A DNA stretch of 64,000 bases from Schistosoma mansoni (lineage: Eukaryota > Platyhelminthes > Trematoda > Strigeidida > Schistosomatidae): assembly GCF_000237925.1 (NCBI RefSeq), contig NC_031495.1, positions 13,589,749-13,653,748 on the forward strand. Reading direction: 5' to 3'. Under the pieces are notes generated by a model. The model did not search any database, was not told the origin of the DNA, and saw only the letters and a program-made list of their open reading frames with translations. The stretch's first letter is position 1. The number at the start of each line of letters is the position of its first letter. Made by a program: the position numbers and the translations under genes. Shown in pieces: positions 10,259-21,470 of the stretch.

Positions 10259-10263
10259 ATTAA

Positions 10264-10318
10264 GCACTGGATAGCTGATTCGTTCTAGTATAAAATCCCT
10301 TAAGTAATGCACATTAAT
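10264..10318 (-). repeat. SINE half right of the LTR compound
   Basis: GCACTGGATAGCTGATTCG continues the SINE stretch that stops at 6679. The hammerhead is decayed. Confidence 0.6.
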
Positions 10319-10363
10319 GACCTTGAGATGGTGGAGAAGATCTGTAGCTCAGGTGGGTGATTT

Positions 10364-10438
10364 TGATGTAGGTTTGTTCTCTGAGTTGGATGGTTTGCCA
10401 CGATCAAACCATCCAGCTCAGAGAACAAACCTACATCA
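10364..10438. repeat. Short hairpin, 34-bp arms
   Basis: Arms 10364-10397 and 10405-10438 are reverse complements with one mismatch around a 7-base loop. The left arm continues a dispersed repeat also seen at about 1152-1170 (CTGAGTTGGATGGTTTG), so the right arm looks like an inverted copy. Confidence 0.85.
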
Positions 10439-10654
10439 ACATTAATGACCTGTCCAGAGATCAAACACAGAATGTTTAGGTCTAAAATTGATCCCTTTAT
10501 CTTTAAACTGAAATGAAACAACTGTTCAGTATTTCTAGATTTTATTGATTGGCTCATTGAGATCGGTCTATAACGTTAAACTACAAAATTCAATTCAAGA
10601 TTATGATGTGATCTGTTTTAATATTTTTATTAACATCAATTAAAGAAAGCAAGG

Positions 10655-10770
10655 ACTGCTCAGTAATAATAGAACTGCAACTGATCAGTCTCTTATTGAC
10701 ATATGTGCATACTGACCAGTTGCAGTCCTAAACATCAATGGGAAGATTCAAACAAACAATAGTAAGTGAA
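10655..10770 (-). repeat. Half of the small terminal-inverted-repeat unit
   Basis: Contains the right arm GGGAAGATTCAAACAAACAA seen at 46171-46190 and the internal TGATCAGTCTCTTATTGACAT. It has its own shorter inverted pair around CAACTGATCAGT and GACCAGTTGCAGTC. Confidence 0.65.
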
Positions 10771-10834
10771 TTTATGGAACTGTATTCTTGCCTTATTTAA
10801 TAAACCATTGATTCTCTTATATTTTTAATCTAAG

Positions 10835-11092
10835 GTGCGTTTATGGGGTACAAGCATGAATCATTTAATTCGTGATGAAAATGGACAAAAATGGTTAGAA
10901 CATTTTATGCAAAAAGAATATAGTTGTGAAAATTTTCGATTTTTACAAGCAGTTATAAAATACAAATTTGGACCACTATCTATGATTGAAAAAGAATCTA
11001 AAAGAATCTATGCAGAATATTTAGCTAAGACTGGCTCTAGTGAAATCAATGTAGATAATTATATTATGACGGTAATAGAAGAACTACTGAAG
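10835..11092 (+). CDS. R7-family RGS protein, first RGS-domain exon
   Basis: This 86-codon exon (phase 0 to phase 0, acceptor CTAAG, donor GTATGT) begins VRLWGTSMNHLI, the equivalent of VKRWGFSFDEIL at the start of the vertebrate R7 RGS box. YSCENFRFLQAV matches the conserved FSSENLRFWLAV helix, with the Glu-Asn pair that contacts G-alpha switch regions present. The Trp of FW is Leu here. INVDNY near the end matches the INLDSHS segment. About 7.8 kb of intron, largely transposons, separates it from the previous exon. Confidence 0.9.
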
Positions 11093-11154
11093 GTATGTTA
11101 CTATTGTTTGCAATATATGTAAACTTTAAAAACTATGAGTGTGTACCACAATAT

Positions 11155-11260
11155 ATTGTGGCAAATTAAGACGAAACAGTTGTCCAATTCTTTCTGATCT
11201 CTAAGGATTTTCTACGGTCAGTTCTTGATGTGAACTATAATTCTGAGATGAATTCTCGAG
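11155..11260 (+). repeat. SINE 3' fragment
   Basis: GACGAAACAGTTGTCCA (about 11170) and the following CTTTCTGATCTCTAAGG match the hammerhead end and 3' module of the SINE family; the tRNA-like head is missing. Confidence 0.45.
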
Positions 11261-12243
11261 AGTCGACTGTGGTAGATTTCATTGATATTGAGACCAAGAC
11301 AATTATTTTCGATAACACTAGTTAGTTATTATCACAAACCAAAAACTCATTTAAATTAAAATCATGAATTAATGATTTTTATCTGATTCAATAGACTCCA
11401 ATTCATGTGCTTATTCAAAAATCTCAAAGCCATAGGTTCACTCTCTCGTGGAGTCTGTGTATTGTATTGAAGCTGATGTTAGCTTGTAATGAGAACCTGA
11501 CTACTGTTTTGTCCTAATTTGCAGTTTTCACGCCCTATTTTATTATTTATATCTCATATAGTCTCCTTTCTGCTTAGACGACTGATTCTTTTAGCTTAAA
11601 TCCTGGCTGATTTAATTTGAAATTAAATGGAACTTAGCCCCTATTGTGATATAATGTGAATAGATATATACTCACTACTTAATTGATAAGCATTTAGAAT
11701 TTCAGTGACCCAACACAGCCATTCTTAACATGGTAGACATCTAGATATTTCAAATTAATAAATCAGATTAAACCTAGCTACTCAATAACTGTCTTTTATC
11801 TACGAACTCTATGCGCTAATTAATACAAATCTTGTAGATAATTATCTATGAACGTCATTCATAGAGCCTATGAAAACACCTACCGTCTTTGTTATAATAA
11901 TATTGTTAATGTTTATTAACAGACTATAATAAAATCTAGCTAAAATATTCATCTCATTTATAACTTCCTAACAAGATGAAATCATTGACGATAAGAAACA
12001 ACTTATTGAGATGTCCATTAACAAAACTAATATATTAGGAAACGTGTTTGGATCAATTCTATGACAATAAACATTTCATAGAAATTGATGAATCTGAAAT
12101 TGAATGAAACACATGTAATTAATTCATATACATTCATTCTGATACAACTGACCAGTGAAAATAGTATGCTTCATACAAAACAGGTAATATATGATGAAAA
12201 AATAAGGGAGTGAGAAGTATAATAAAAAAAATCATTATTATAT
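11261..12243. other. RGS intron, no feature recognised
   Basis: AT-rich with frequent stops in all frames. Nothing could be assigned. Confidence 0.45.
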
Positions 12244-12256
12244 AGGTGCATAAGAA

Positions 12257-12411
12257 AACTCCGCCTGTAGCTCCTCCGGGGGCTACTGGCAGTCCCAAGC
12301 CCGGATAAATGATGAGAGTTGGGCATGAGGTTAGCGACTCCATCCCGTAGAAAACCAACTCGCCAAAAAATGCTAACCAGAAAAAAATTATTCAAACCAT
12401 TTAAGTAAGTA
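12257..12411 (+). mobile_element. Mini-RTE: LINE 5' region joined directly to the 3' tail
   Basis: The 5' part (GGGGGCTACTGGCAGTCCCA, then the AAGCCCGGATAA region) is the leader typical of schistosome RTE LINEs. It runs straight into a TTAAGTAAGTA tail like the RTE tails at 4713 and 1700. A perfect 13-bp target duplication, AGGTGCATAAGAA, lies at 12244-12256 and 12412-12424. It is an internally deleted, SINE-like unit of about 155 bp. Confidence 0.8.
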
Positions 12412-13094
12412 AGGTGCATAAGAATGGTAAGTAGTAGGAGATACAGTTCAGAAAAAATACGATCATAAAGAAACTTTTTCAATTAAAAAACGCTTTCTCT
12501 TAATGAAGAACGTAAAAGAAAACCACAATAGTATCAACACTTGTTTCAATATTTAGTCATTTCTGATGTCTTAATCCAGCAAGTTAAATCAACCTAAAGA
12601 CTTCATGAGAAACCACGAAATATAATGAATTCATACTATTCTGCATCAATATTTGTTCTGTCTTTATTCAAAGACTTCAGCTAGGAAGTTGTAATGGATT
12701 GAAAAATACTAGTTCTATACAGATTTATTTTGTACCATAAAGCCATGTCATAAGCTGATAGTCTCTACTTCTTCTCTACCTATTTTAATCATTGGAAAAT
12801 AACGTATGACTTGTAAGTCACTCAAAAGATAATCACAAAACATATTCAATCAAATGAAGCTATCATTCCAAGATAACAAACAACAAGTGAACTATCAAAA
12901 CGTATCTGTGCATTGTGATTTCGCTGTTAGTCACAGTGCATATACATTAATGTATACATATCAGAAATTTATTTGTCATTACTTTAACATGACATCCATT
13001 TTTAATATTTCTTACGATTTTACATTATATGATTCCATTCATTTTGTCTTATGTCAAAGCATCCACTCTTTTTATTTTCTTGAAAACTTTACAG

Positions 13095-13268
13095 AATCCT
13101 AATCCATTTTGTTTTGATTTGGCACAAGAACATATTTACAATTTAGTAAGGACTGATTCATATGCACGTTTTTTACGATCATCTGATTACATGACATTAT
13201 TAAATAATGCAATGAAAGCATCATCAACATCACCAAACAAAGTAGATCAATCGATAAAACGATCATAG
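13095..13268 (+). CDS. R7-family RGS protein, last RGS-domain exon and C-terminus
   Basis: Terminal exon after TTTACAG, read in phase 0 to TAG at 13266-13268. [20 protein letters not shown] is almost identical to the [20 protein letters not shown] end of the vertebrate R7 RGS box. The Asp and the SYARFLRS helix that close the G-alpha site are intact. Only about 25 polar residues follow, so this worm protein has a short tail. The gene ends convergently with the VRK gene, whose stop is at 15942. Confidence 0.92.
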   Translation, partial: [57 protein letters not shown]

Positions 13269-15941
13269 AGAAGATTACAACAGATAAATGTATCTTTACG
13301 AGAGACTTAAACATTCACAAACAATTATTGTTCTGTATTATTCTTGTTTGTAGTCAATATATGGTTACCACATTTAATTTTCTTTATTGTTGTAATATAT
13401 TGAAATGAATTTTACTTGTTCAGGTTCATTAGGTTGTAGATATTTTCGGGGATTAACAGAGTGAAAGGAATTATTGAGTGTTACATAATGTGAAACTGAT
13501 ACGATTCGCTTATAACTAGAAATTCTCAGATAATATTTTAACATCATTTTTTCCTTATTGAGTGTATTGCAAAAACGTCATTTCAAAACAACCATAAGGA
13601 ATTTGTAGATTAATATATCTAGATTTAAAACTTTAATGATTTTCATCCTGAGCTCATTATAGTATAGGAACGAGCTGGAATTACTACAAGGAGTTCTTGA
13701 CTGTTGTTAGTCAATCAGAAAACAGATATTGTAAATGAACAGTTTATGGCAAAAAAAATATAACAAAGGATCTTTCTGAACCCTTATAAGGACAAAAGCA
13801 TTGTAGAGGTCCCGAGATTGATTTGTTAGGAATATGGTTGATTTACGTGTTATATACACTGTACATAAAAACAACTAAGTACTTGATACGTTTAACTTTT
13901 TCAATCTATGATTCGTTATTAATTGGAACGTTCTGAAAACTATACGAACATATTTCTAGTGCTCATCTTACATCGCCTACAACAAATACGATTCATTTCT
14001 CAATGTCATTAAAAACGCCCAGTCATTTTCATGATTCTAATTGGCCCGTCAATATACTGTTTTTATCTTCATTATTTAAGACCAGCAATCAGAAGTCGCA
14101 AGGTTGAATTCGACAATTTTGTATAACTTCCATCCAACGCTTTTATAAAAAGACTTCAAATACTCGTTCACACTTTGCTAAAACTATCGCTATACATACA
14201 GAACCGTTTCGTTTCAGTTTTGACTTCGTGAATATGAAATCCTGCCCCGACTTTCTTCCGTCTTCCACTATTTGGCGGATTATTGTTGAAGTATTGTGTC
14301 ATTCGCCCGGTCTACTAACTTCGTCTAAGTCCAGCTTCTTACTAAATGACCCCAATCATTTGTAATTATGAATTACTGTAGACTTCAGAAATACCCAATA
14401 GAATTATAGCTACCATTAAGTGAAAGTTTGCCTACTCATTTCACGTGGGTTCAAGTAATTAAATCACTCGATTTTGAATCAGTCCTTAGTGATTCAACAT
14501 TGACTAATGAAACAGGAATTCGGATACCTTATCTTTCGCTTTATCTAACGGACTACAACTGTACTGTGTTCAATGTTGATCTTTTTCGATGACAAACTAT
14601 AAATTGAATTTTCCATTTGCAATGACATGTTATTTACATACCTTCCACCGTCTCACTTTTGCTTACATCATTTAGAATGTTCGAATTTCTACAGAGACTT
14701 AAGTATGAATCATCTTCCTCTACTTTTTTTATATTGCATAAACATAGGATTCATGTATCAAGTATTTTGGATGATGCTTCATAGATTCGCTAAATATAGG
14801 TAGTCATTCATTTCAGTTCAACGACAGTTACGACACATAAAGCACTCAATTATGCAAACAATCTAGTATGTAAGACATTTTATGTTCTTTTATATATATA
14901 TGTTGAATTAAATTTAGCAATTAAAATTCCATCTAACAACTAGTGTTAAGATCAACATTATCAGTGTCATTAGAAATACAAACAACTGGATTAAAACTCA
15001 GCAGCCTGAAGCTTCTGAGTCTGATCCCTGGCTAAGTTCTCGGTGTATGCTGCTGAAGAACCCCACATTGGGATGAAACAGCTATCCAGTCCATCCTGGT
15101 TCTCAGTGATAACATCATATTAGAATGATCCATGACATTAAACATCAAATATCTTTTACAAGATAGTTTGACAGAACATTTAATATTCGTCTCATCATGT
15201 CATTTATACGGTATGAATAAATTCATGTACATATTCTCGACTACTATGGAAGACACTGCTTTATGGATGACATTTACTACAGAAAAAATTTAGGTTTTCT
15301 AAACAAACGTGACAACAATTTTACGTTTACATATTCAAACTACTAGAAAAGTATTTGAGTAGAAAAGAACGTAGCAACAAAATACGTAGATGCATAAATT
15401 TTTTCAGTTACTATACATTTAGAATCTTTCAACTGTTTTATACACGAATAAATGTGTCCAACTTAAAATGGGACTTATTCTTTCATCATCATCAGCAATA
15501 AAACTATAGAAAAATACAGGTTGATCATTAAGCTAAAACATACAATTATCGCTTTATTTAATATGACGACTGATGATATCAAAGTATGTCGACAGTTGAC
15601 ACGATTTGCAACACAAATGAAAACTCACATATAACCATACATCCCACAAGTCAAGGTGGAAAAAACAGAGAAAGGTGTATTTTGTTCATGATTAAATGAC
15701 AAAACTGAAGTATTATATCTAGAATTTTTTCAGATATTTCTTTAAAAAAATAAGGATCTACTATAACCTCTTTCAACAAATTGAAAGGATATGGTGATAT
15801 GAATAAAATAATACATCGAACAAAAAATATCTTCCCAGAGAAACATATATATCCACAGCATTTTGATCAAAGGAAATGTGTTGATACACCAAAGATATAA
15901 ATATACATCCACAAACACATATATATGTATATGAGACAGGT
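13269..15941. other. Convergent intergenic region between RGS and VRK genes
   Basis: Holds the 3' ends of both genes, one SINE (15025-15135) and otherwise AT-rich sequence without long frames. Confidence 0.5.
15025..15135 (+). repeat. SINE 3' fragment with decayed hammerhead
   Basis: CTGAAGA at about 15051 keeps the first core block. GATGAAAC follows, then the cleavage triplet is altered. The 3' module CCAGTCCATCCTGGTT is present. Confidence 0.6.
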
Positions 15942-16452
15942 TCAATTGAAATTCATTTCTGCAAGTTTCAAAGCCTTACGACCTAATGCTTCAGCTTTAG
16001 CGACAGCTAACAGTTCTGGTGATGTTTGACACCAACCGGAACGTCTACGATCAGCGGTTAAAGAAGTAAACTCTGGGGACTTAAGCTTTGAAGTAGAACT
16101 TGTTACTGGTTGACGTTTCTGTCGTTGTGATTGTTTGGCAAACGGTGATGATTGCTTCGGTGATTGAAGTTTAGGCGTTAATTTTAATGCATCTTTACGA
16201 GATTTGGACAAGTTATGTTGACTAACAAAAGATTCATCATTATCACTGTCTGAAAACAAATCAATAAGTCGAGTTCGAACACGTTGTTGAGGTACAGAAT
16301 TGCCACCTTTATTACTAGTACTACTAGGACTTAAAAATCTAGTACCGGATACTATCGGCATAAGTCCACCACCATCAGGAGTAGATGTTTCAGTTGGTGA
16401 ATTTAAACATATCGATTGAGAATTCAACGTTTTCATGTTAGTTCTTTTAGAG
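15942..16452 (-). CDS. VRK1: VRK1-like kinase, exon 11 (C-terminal tail and stop)
   Basis: The last exon encodes residues 452-621. It begins after ATTTAG in the phase that completes exon 10. The sequence is Ser/Thr/Pro-rich with basic clusters (SQRQKRQPV, DRRRSGW), a DLFSDSDNDESF acidic patch, and SP sites such as LQSPKQSSP that suit proline-directed kinases. The end, AVAKAEALGRKALKLAEMNFN, is a predicted amphipathic helix. No known domain is recognised. The tail is likely nuclear and disordered. Confidence 0.78.
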
Positions 16453-17319
16453 CTAAATAATTGTAACATGATAAATTTGGGCGAAAAAACAAACAAACAA
16501 TAATTAATACAACATTTAGAACATAATTATTTTAGCTTAATTATATGACTTAAATTTCATTTTATATTCTTACAAATCTAGGTAAGCAGTTTTAAATTGT
16601 AGATTCATCTAATAGAGACAGATATATCTATTTATGGACTGATAATGATATGAAAAACAACTAAGGATCGTTGAACGGTGAAATAAAATATTGTTAGAAT
16701 AAAATATAACTTATTTACCAACAACTACTCCATAAACTTGGCCTTGAGATACATTACAATTGCAAAGGGTAACAATACTACCTAAATGCTCAAACCGAAG
16801 TAGATAGAAAGGGACTCAAACATGCAACGAATGAGATGAAAGTTAAGTTAAGTGACCATCAACCGACTAATTTCAAATAATCATCAACTTTACTTGAAGA
16901 TCAGTTGTCAACATAGTCATCACGATCACTTAATGGAGCTTGTTAACAATAGGTCTGGTACCTGATTTCTAACGACACCCTAGTTCCATAGAAACTTCTA
17001 AGACTTGGAACTCTAACGAGAAATAAGAGAGAACGCATAAAAAGAAACACTACTTCTGAAGTTAGTTTAGGTACTGAAAACAATGATATTTACTAGTTTG
17101 AGTAGTCTTGACATTTCGGAAGCTTCTGGAACTACGCTAAAATAGGAAATTGTTCAATCAGGATATAGCACATAACTTATCCCTTTTCATTGAACGCTGA
17201 TTGAACGAATTGTTTAAGCCTTTACAGGCCTTTCTGGAACATTCTTGAGGGCTCCCAATAGTTAGGAAACTTTAAATTCCTCAGGTTAGTAATAGTCAGA
17301 CCTTATAGTGTATGCCCTT

Positions 17320-17733
17320 TGTTGAGGATGTCAAATCCCCAGAACTTACTTGATAAGTGGCTTAATTTTGTAATTTTATTTCGGAAATTTGAATTTAGCT
17401 GTTTTCGCGCCAAACGCGCTCTTTTTACCTTCACATCATATTTCCCACTTGTAAACTATCTTAAACGCTATTGGTCCATTGTTTCTTTGTGTGTGCTATT
17501 TATTAATGATGCCCAAGGACAATTTGTTGCTGTATATATACGCTTGACTTTTTCCCTTATTTGATTGCTGTGCTTCTGGCTGCTACGGAATATAACTTCC
17601 CCGCTTCCAACTTGGACTTCTTACTCTAGTTAGCTGGGTCTGGGTCGCGTCAGAATAGCTAGCTTATCGGTCTCTGGTCAAAAGTCTTTGCTCCGTTCGC
17701 TACAAGTGAATTCGTAACGCTTCAGATATAACA
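17320..17733 (+). mobile_element. Solo LTR of a Gypsy-type retrotransposon
   Basis: 414 bp, TGTTGAGGATGTC...GATATAACA, flanked by a perfect 5-bp CCCTT duplication (17315-17319, 17734-17738). It ends like the LTRs at 6.7-10.3 kb (ATAACA). No internal region remains, so it probably formed by LTR-LTR recombination. It lies in the last VRK intron, antisense to the gene. Confidence 0.8.
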
Positions 17734-17924
17734 CCCTTAAATTATTTTATAATGGTTTATAAGTTTAAAAACCTCTTGAACAATATTAATTGGGATTTAA
17801 AATGCTCATACGTTCATTGGTTTCATCAACTATCACTATCAATATCAACATAATGGTCATAAGAGATTCAATTGAAGGAATCTTGTGGAGACTGATTGAA
17901 TTTGTAGGTCATGTTCGTCATAGA

Positions 17925-18035
17925 TTGATCTCAGTTGAAGTATTATTTAAAACTTGGGAGCACTGAACAACTGTTTCTTTGTATTATGAGGCTTCTTGGC
18001 AGTATGCACCCACGAATCAACCAGTAATTAAACCC
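17925..18035 (-). repeat. SINE fragment, reverse strand
   Basis: Reverse copy of the hammerhead SINE (AAACTTGGGAGCACTGAACAA, then a decayed hammerhead) in the last VRK intron. Confidence 0.5.
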
Positions 18036-18929
18036 ATACGAACGGTTAGGTATTTATGGGACAGCACGACGATTACTCCAATCTCATTGATGACAAGTGT
18101 TTCGCTACCGGTATGTTAAATTTCACCGTTCAGTACTTATCACCAGAAATTCAGGAATATATTAGACAGGGAATTCTTAGAATCATTTAAGTGGCAGTTA
18201 TAACTTAATGATGATCTAGATTATCTGTAGTACAAGAGGTTGAGGATCATAAAGGTATCTTATGTTCTTCGAGCTATCTGGTTTAATTATGTTTTTTGCT
18301 GGCGTGAAACTTCTTGAGTCAATAGTTTGTTGTTGTAAGAAAGGATTTCATTAATACATTTTGATTTTCGATATAAGTGAGTCTCAGGCATTAGCGAATT
18401 CATTCTGGTGATCATTCACATTCGAGAATGGTAGTTTATTGTTTGGTTTTATCATTAATGTGGATTTTATGCCGTTAAAGATCCCACATACTAAACTGTA
18501 AAATACTTCTAGTTGATAACTTTTCATGGTGATGTATATATCACCTCTAAGATTAAACAACAAAACACCTCCAAGATGATTTACTTGTAGAAGTGATAAG
18601 AGATATTCATTGGTGATAATAGGAAACACTTAAGTTAGGCTGCTGAACCAATTAAGCTGACTATCAAATAACCTATAACCTATAAATATAACTAAAATAT
18701 TGGGCGAGCTGGGACTTGACTGTTTGGTGGTTCAAATGTGAAAATAATTGTGAAGTCAAACACCACAATTGAGTCTTCAAGTGAAAGTACTCACCCAATT
18801 GACTTTGGTCTAATATAAAAATTCTATTCAAGATACATTATTATAATTTTGAAATGAAAGTCAAGGAGGTTTACAGGTACCAATCTGATTATATGAAAAA
18901 GAAAATTTAAAACTACTAAATAATCTAGA

Positions 18930-19085
18930 AATTGTTTGGGCACAACCATTGAGAGCCAAGGGATGCTGAACAAATGTCTTGTCCTAGTATAAGACTCCTC
19001 AGAAGTGGGAAACCACGAACCCACTAAGGGTCGAATCTAAGACCTCCGTGTTTTATGCCAAACGTCAGACATTTGAACCACTGAG
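18930..19085 (-). repeat. SINE, reverse strand, with tRNA-like head
   Basis: Reverse copy including a tRNA-like head (A-box-like near 19075, B-box-like GGTCGAATC near 19030, + strand). CTGAGGAG of the hammerhead is kept but the GAAA block is changed. Confidence 0.6.
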
Positions 19086-19308
19086 TCGAAATCTGATGAT
19101 TAACAATTCCAAATACAACTAATTCGCCAGTTAGAGCAACCATCAATCTATTCCATCAGTGGGAGGCTGACTCACAGCTGACAACTCCACTGGTTACAGC
19201 TTCTCATTTGCACTTCGAGAATTACCTTCCGAAACTAGTTGCTACTAAATAGATGATTGGCGTGAATAATAATAGTGACAATAACTTAGGTTTGATCTTT
19301 ACACTTAC

Positions 19309-19526
19309 TTGGGTTTTGCACCACTCTCAGAAATTTTAGAGTGTTTTACAGAGTCTACTACTTCGGATGAAGAAGAAGTAACAGCTGGTGATATATTCTC
19401 TAATTGTTTTAGACGACCAGGTGGACGACCTCGAGGTCGTTTATTAGGTAAACTACCTGGAGTTTTTGGAATTGTATGAATAACTTCCAAATTCTCCACT
19501 GAATTCAAAGCACGTGAATCATTGAT
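19309..19526 (-). CDS. VRK1: VRK1-like kinase, exon 10 (tail with AT-hook)
   Basis: Encodes residues 380-451 of the tail. KRPRGRPPGR at 408-417 is a textbook AT-hook core (RGRP at 411-414, flanked by basic and proline residues), a motif that binds the minor groove of AT-rich DNA. Acidic and serine-rich stretches follow. The donor is GTAAGT in phase 2. If it were not used, a stop would follow at once, giving a kinase without the last 170 residues. Confidence 0.8.
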
Positions 19527-20359
19527 CTGTAGTGGTGAAATATAAAAAGAAAGTGGATATCTATCATGACCAGTTCAATAGAAAAATATAATAGCAAAAA
19601 CAAAAGTATAAGATAACAGAAAGACTCCATAAAATAAGTAAACTTGAAGAATGAATAACAGAGGTGTTCATACACAATGATCATAAATAATAAAATCTAT
19701 CTTTTGCTTCTACTGCATTATTTATAAAGCAATAATATGAGTATATTCCCAATGAATAATGTGAAGAAAAGATGGTCTCTGAAATTGATTTTTTAAGTGA
19801 CAAACATATTTGCATGAAATAAGAATAGGTCAAAGCCTACGAAATCCTTTTGAGCCTTTTTTTTCCGGAAAACACATTACATTCACCAGTAACATAGTGC
19901 AAGGAATGTGGAATTCTCCAACTGTGTGTTTGGGAATAGTTGAAGCAGTTATCTCATAAGTCTTACCAGACTGGAACAATAAATCCGGTAACTAGGAGAC
20001 ATTTCAAGCATATTGTTCCAGTGGTCCCCCAATTGAGGATTATTTCTGATGTTGGGACAAAGTGCTCAGTTTAAGACAGATCATCATAGAACGAAAGTAA
20101 GTTGCTTTGCTAGTGTCTGCTGGTTCGTCATGAGTACCTGGATGAAAATCCATGGAAAAAAATTCGATAGCTTGGTACATTGTTAGAAATAATTCAAATT
20201 CCAAGTTAGCGATGACTTTACCACAGTTTCTATTGTGATTTTTCATAATTAGTAAGACGTATCTTTAAGCTAAATGAGGAGCGCTTTAATTGTGTTCCAA
20301 CTCTAACTGTATCCCTTGATGCTCACTGCTCCTCCACTGTTTTAACGACCTATCTTCTC

Positions 20360-20880
20360 TTTCTCCTTGATTATTGTGTGGTTGGTACTTGTATTACGCA
20401 TGCTTAACCACAGCCAACCTCGTCATGTACGGTTGGCTGAAGTAAGAATGAGTTGGAAGAAAGCTAGTAGAGTTCAAACCAAGATGTTGCGTCAGTTTAA
20501 TATGTCACTGACTGATGGAATGAGCAGTGTTGGTAAGTGCGCATTACCTAGTCAGAATCTGTACAATAACTGAGAATAGTAGTTGGAGACGTTAAATGAC
20601 ATGGTTTATAATCATTCATAGTGTTCCAATACATCCATTTTTTACTTTTATCTAGATTTGGTGTTCCAGTATCTTTTCAAATATACGACTTTAATCCTTC
20701 TTTTCGAACCACATTCACAAGTTTTTTCTTCCTCATTATCACTGATACTGTAATTATCCTAACTCCTTTTCTATTCATTTTGTGTTGATGATTTGGTGTA
20801 GTAACATCAACGAATATTTGTGTTAGAATTTAACTTAATCGTGAATGAACAACTAATTTTTTTTGAATTATAGTTGACAG
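20360..20880 (+). mobile_element. RTE-like LINE 3' fragment, decayed
   Basis: The frame shows degenerate versions of the motifs clear at 23620 (LVLRMLNHSQPRHVRLAEV versus VLYMPNHHLPRRATLSGV). A TC-rich 3' trailer follows that is similar in both copies. It lies in the VRK intron, antisense to the gene. Confidence 0.6.
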
Positions 20881-21255
20881 GTATCCATATATCATTTAAA
20901 TGAATGAGTTTCTTTAAAGAACTCTGGAAAACACTGACAGAAGTACATATATAAGTTTAGACAACGGCAAAAGATGATTTTCAGAAACCCAATATGTCAC
21001 AGTAAGAAGTAAGGTAGCCCCAAAGGCTTTAATATGATAACTTCAGAATTCCAATTTGAACGGAAGATTGTAGTGATCACAATTGCTACTTTCACAACCG
21101 CTACCATGATCTGACAATCAAACTTCTTCTAGATGCCTCAACACTAAATATATCTTATATTGAATTAAAATGAAAAAATTATTGATTTAATAACTTTCAG
21201 TTTATTCAAATACTTTCTTCTCTCGAAAAATAAACTCAAAAATATATCTACCTAC

Positions 21256-21470
21256 CTTTGAAGAATTATCTATATTATATTTACGCCGTGAAGGTGAAGC
21301 TTTGATACTTGTTTCATCCGACTCCATAGTCAATTTACAGCTTTGTATAACAGCAGATTGTTTATTGCTGAGAGAACATTTTGCATTGTACAATAATTGA
21401 CGTAGACGAGAATAATCTGGTGTATCTGTATAATTCAGCTTTGTGATAGATTGAATAAATGCAAGTATAT
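21256..21470 (-). CDS. VRK1: VRK1-like kinase, exon 9 (end of kinase domain)
   Basis: Encodes residues 308-379. DILAFIQSITKLNYTDTPDY matches the last kinase helix of human VRK1 (EIAKYMETVKLLDYTEKPLY), and RLRQLLYNA matches NLRDILLQG. A Ser/Lys-rich linker follows, beginning the tail. Acceptor TTATAG, donor GTAGGT, phase 0 at the end. Confidence 0.88.

Noticed and set aside
12134-12482. Two minus-strand frames of 74 and 103 codons
   Set aside because: They run antisense through the mini-RTE and show no protein features.
10835-13268. RGS subfamily other than R7
   Set aside because: The GGL exon and the order of motifs fit R7; other subfamilies lack GGL.
16740-17315. Possible second LTR next to the solo LTR
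   Set aside because: Some text recalls LTR-Y (CTGATTG, GGGCTCCCAATAG), but no TG...CA ends or duplication could be fixed.
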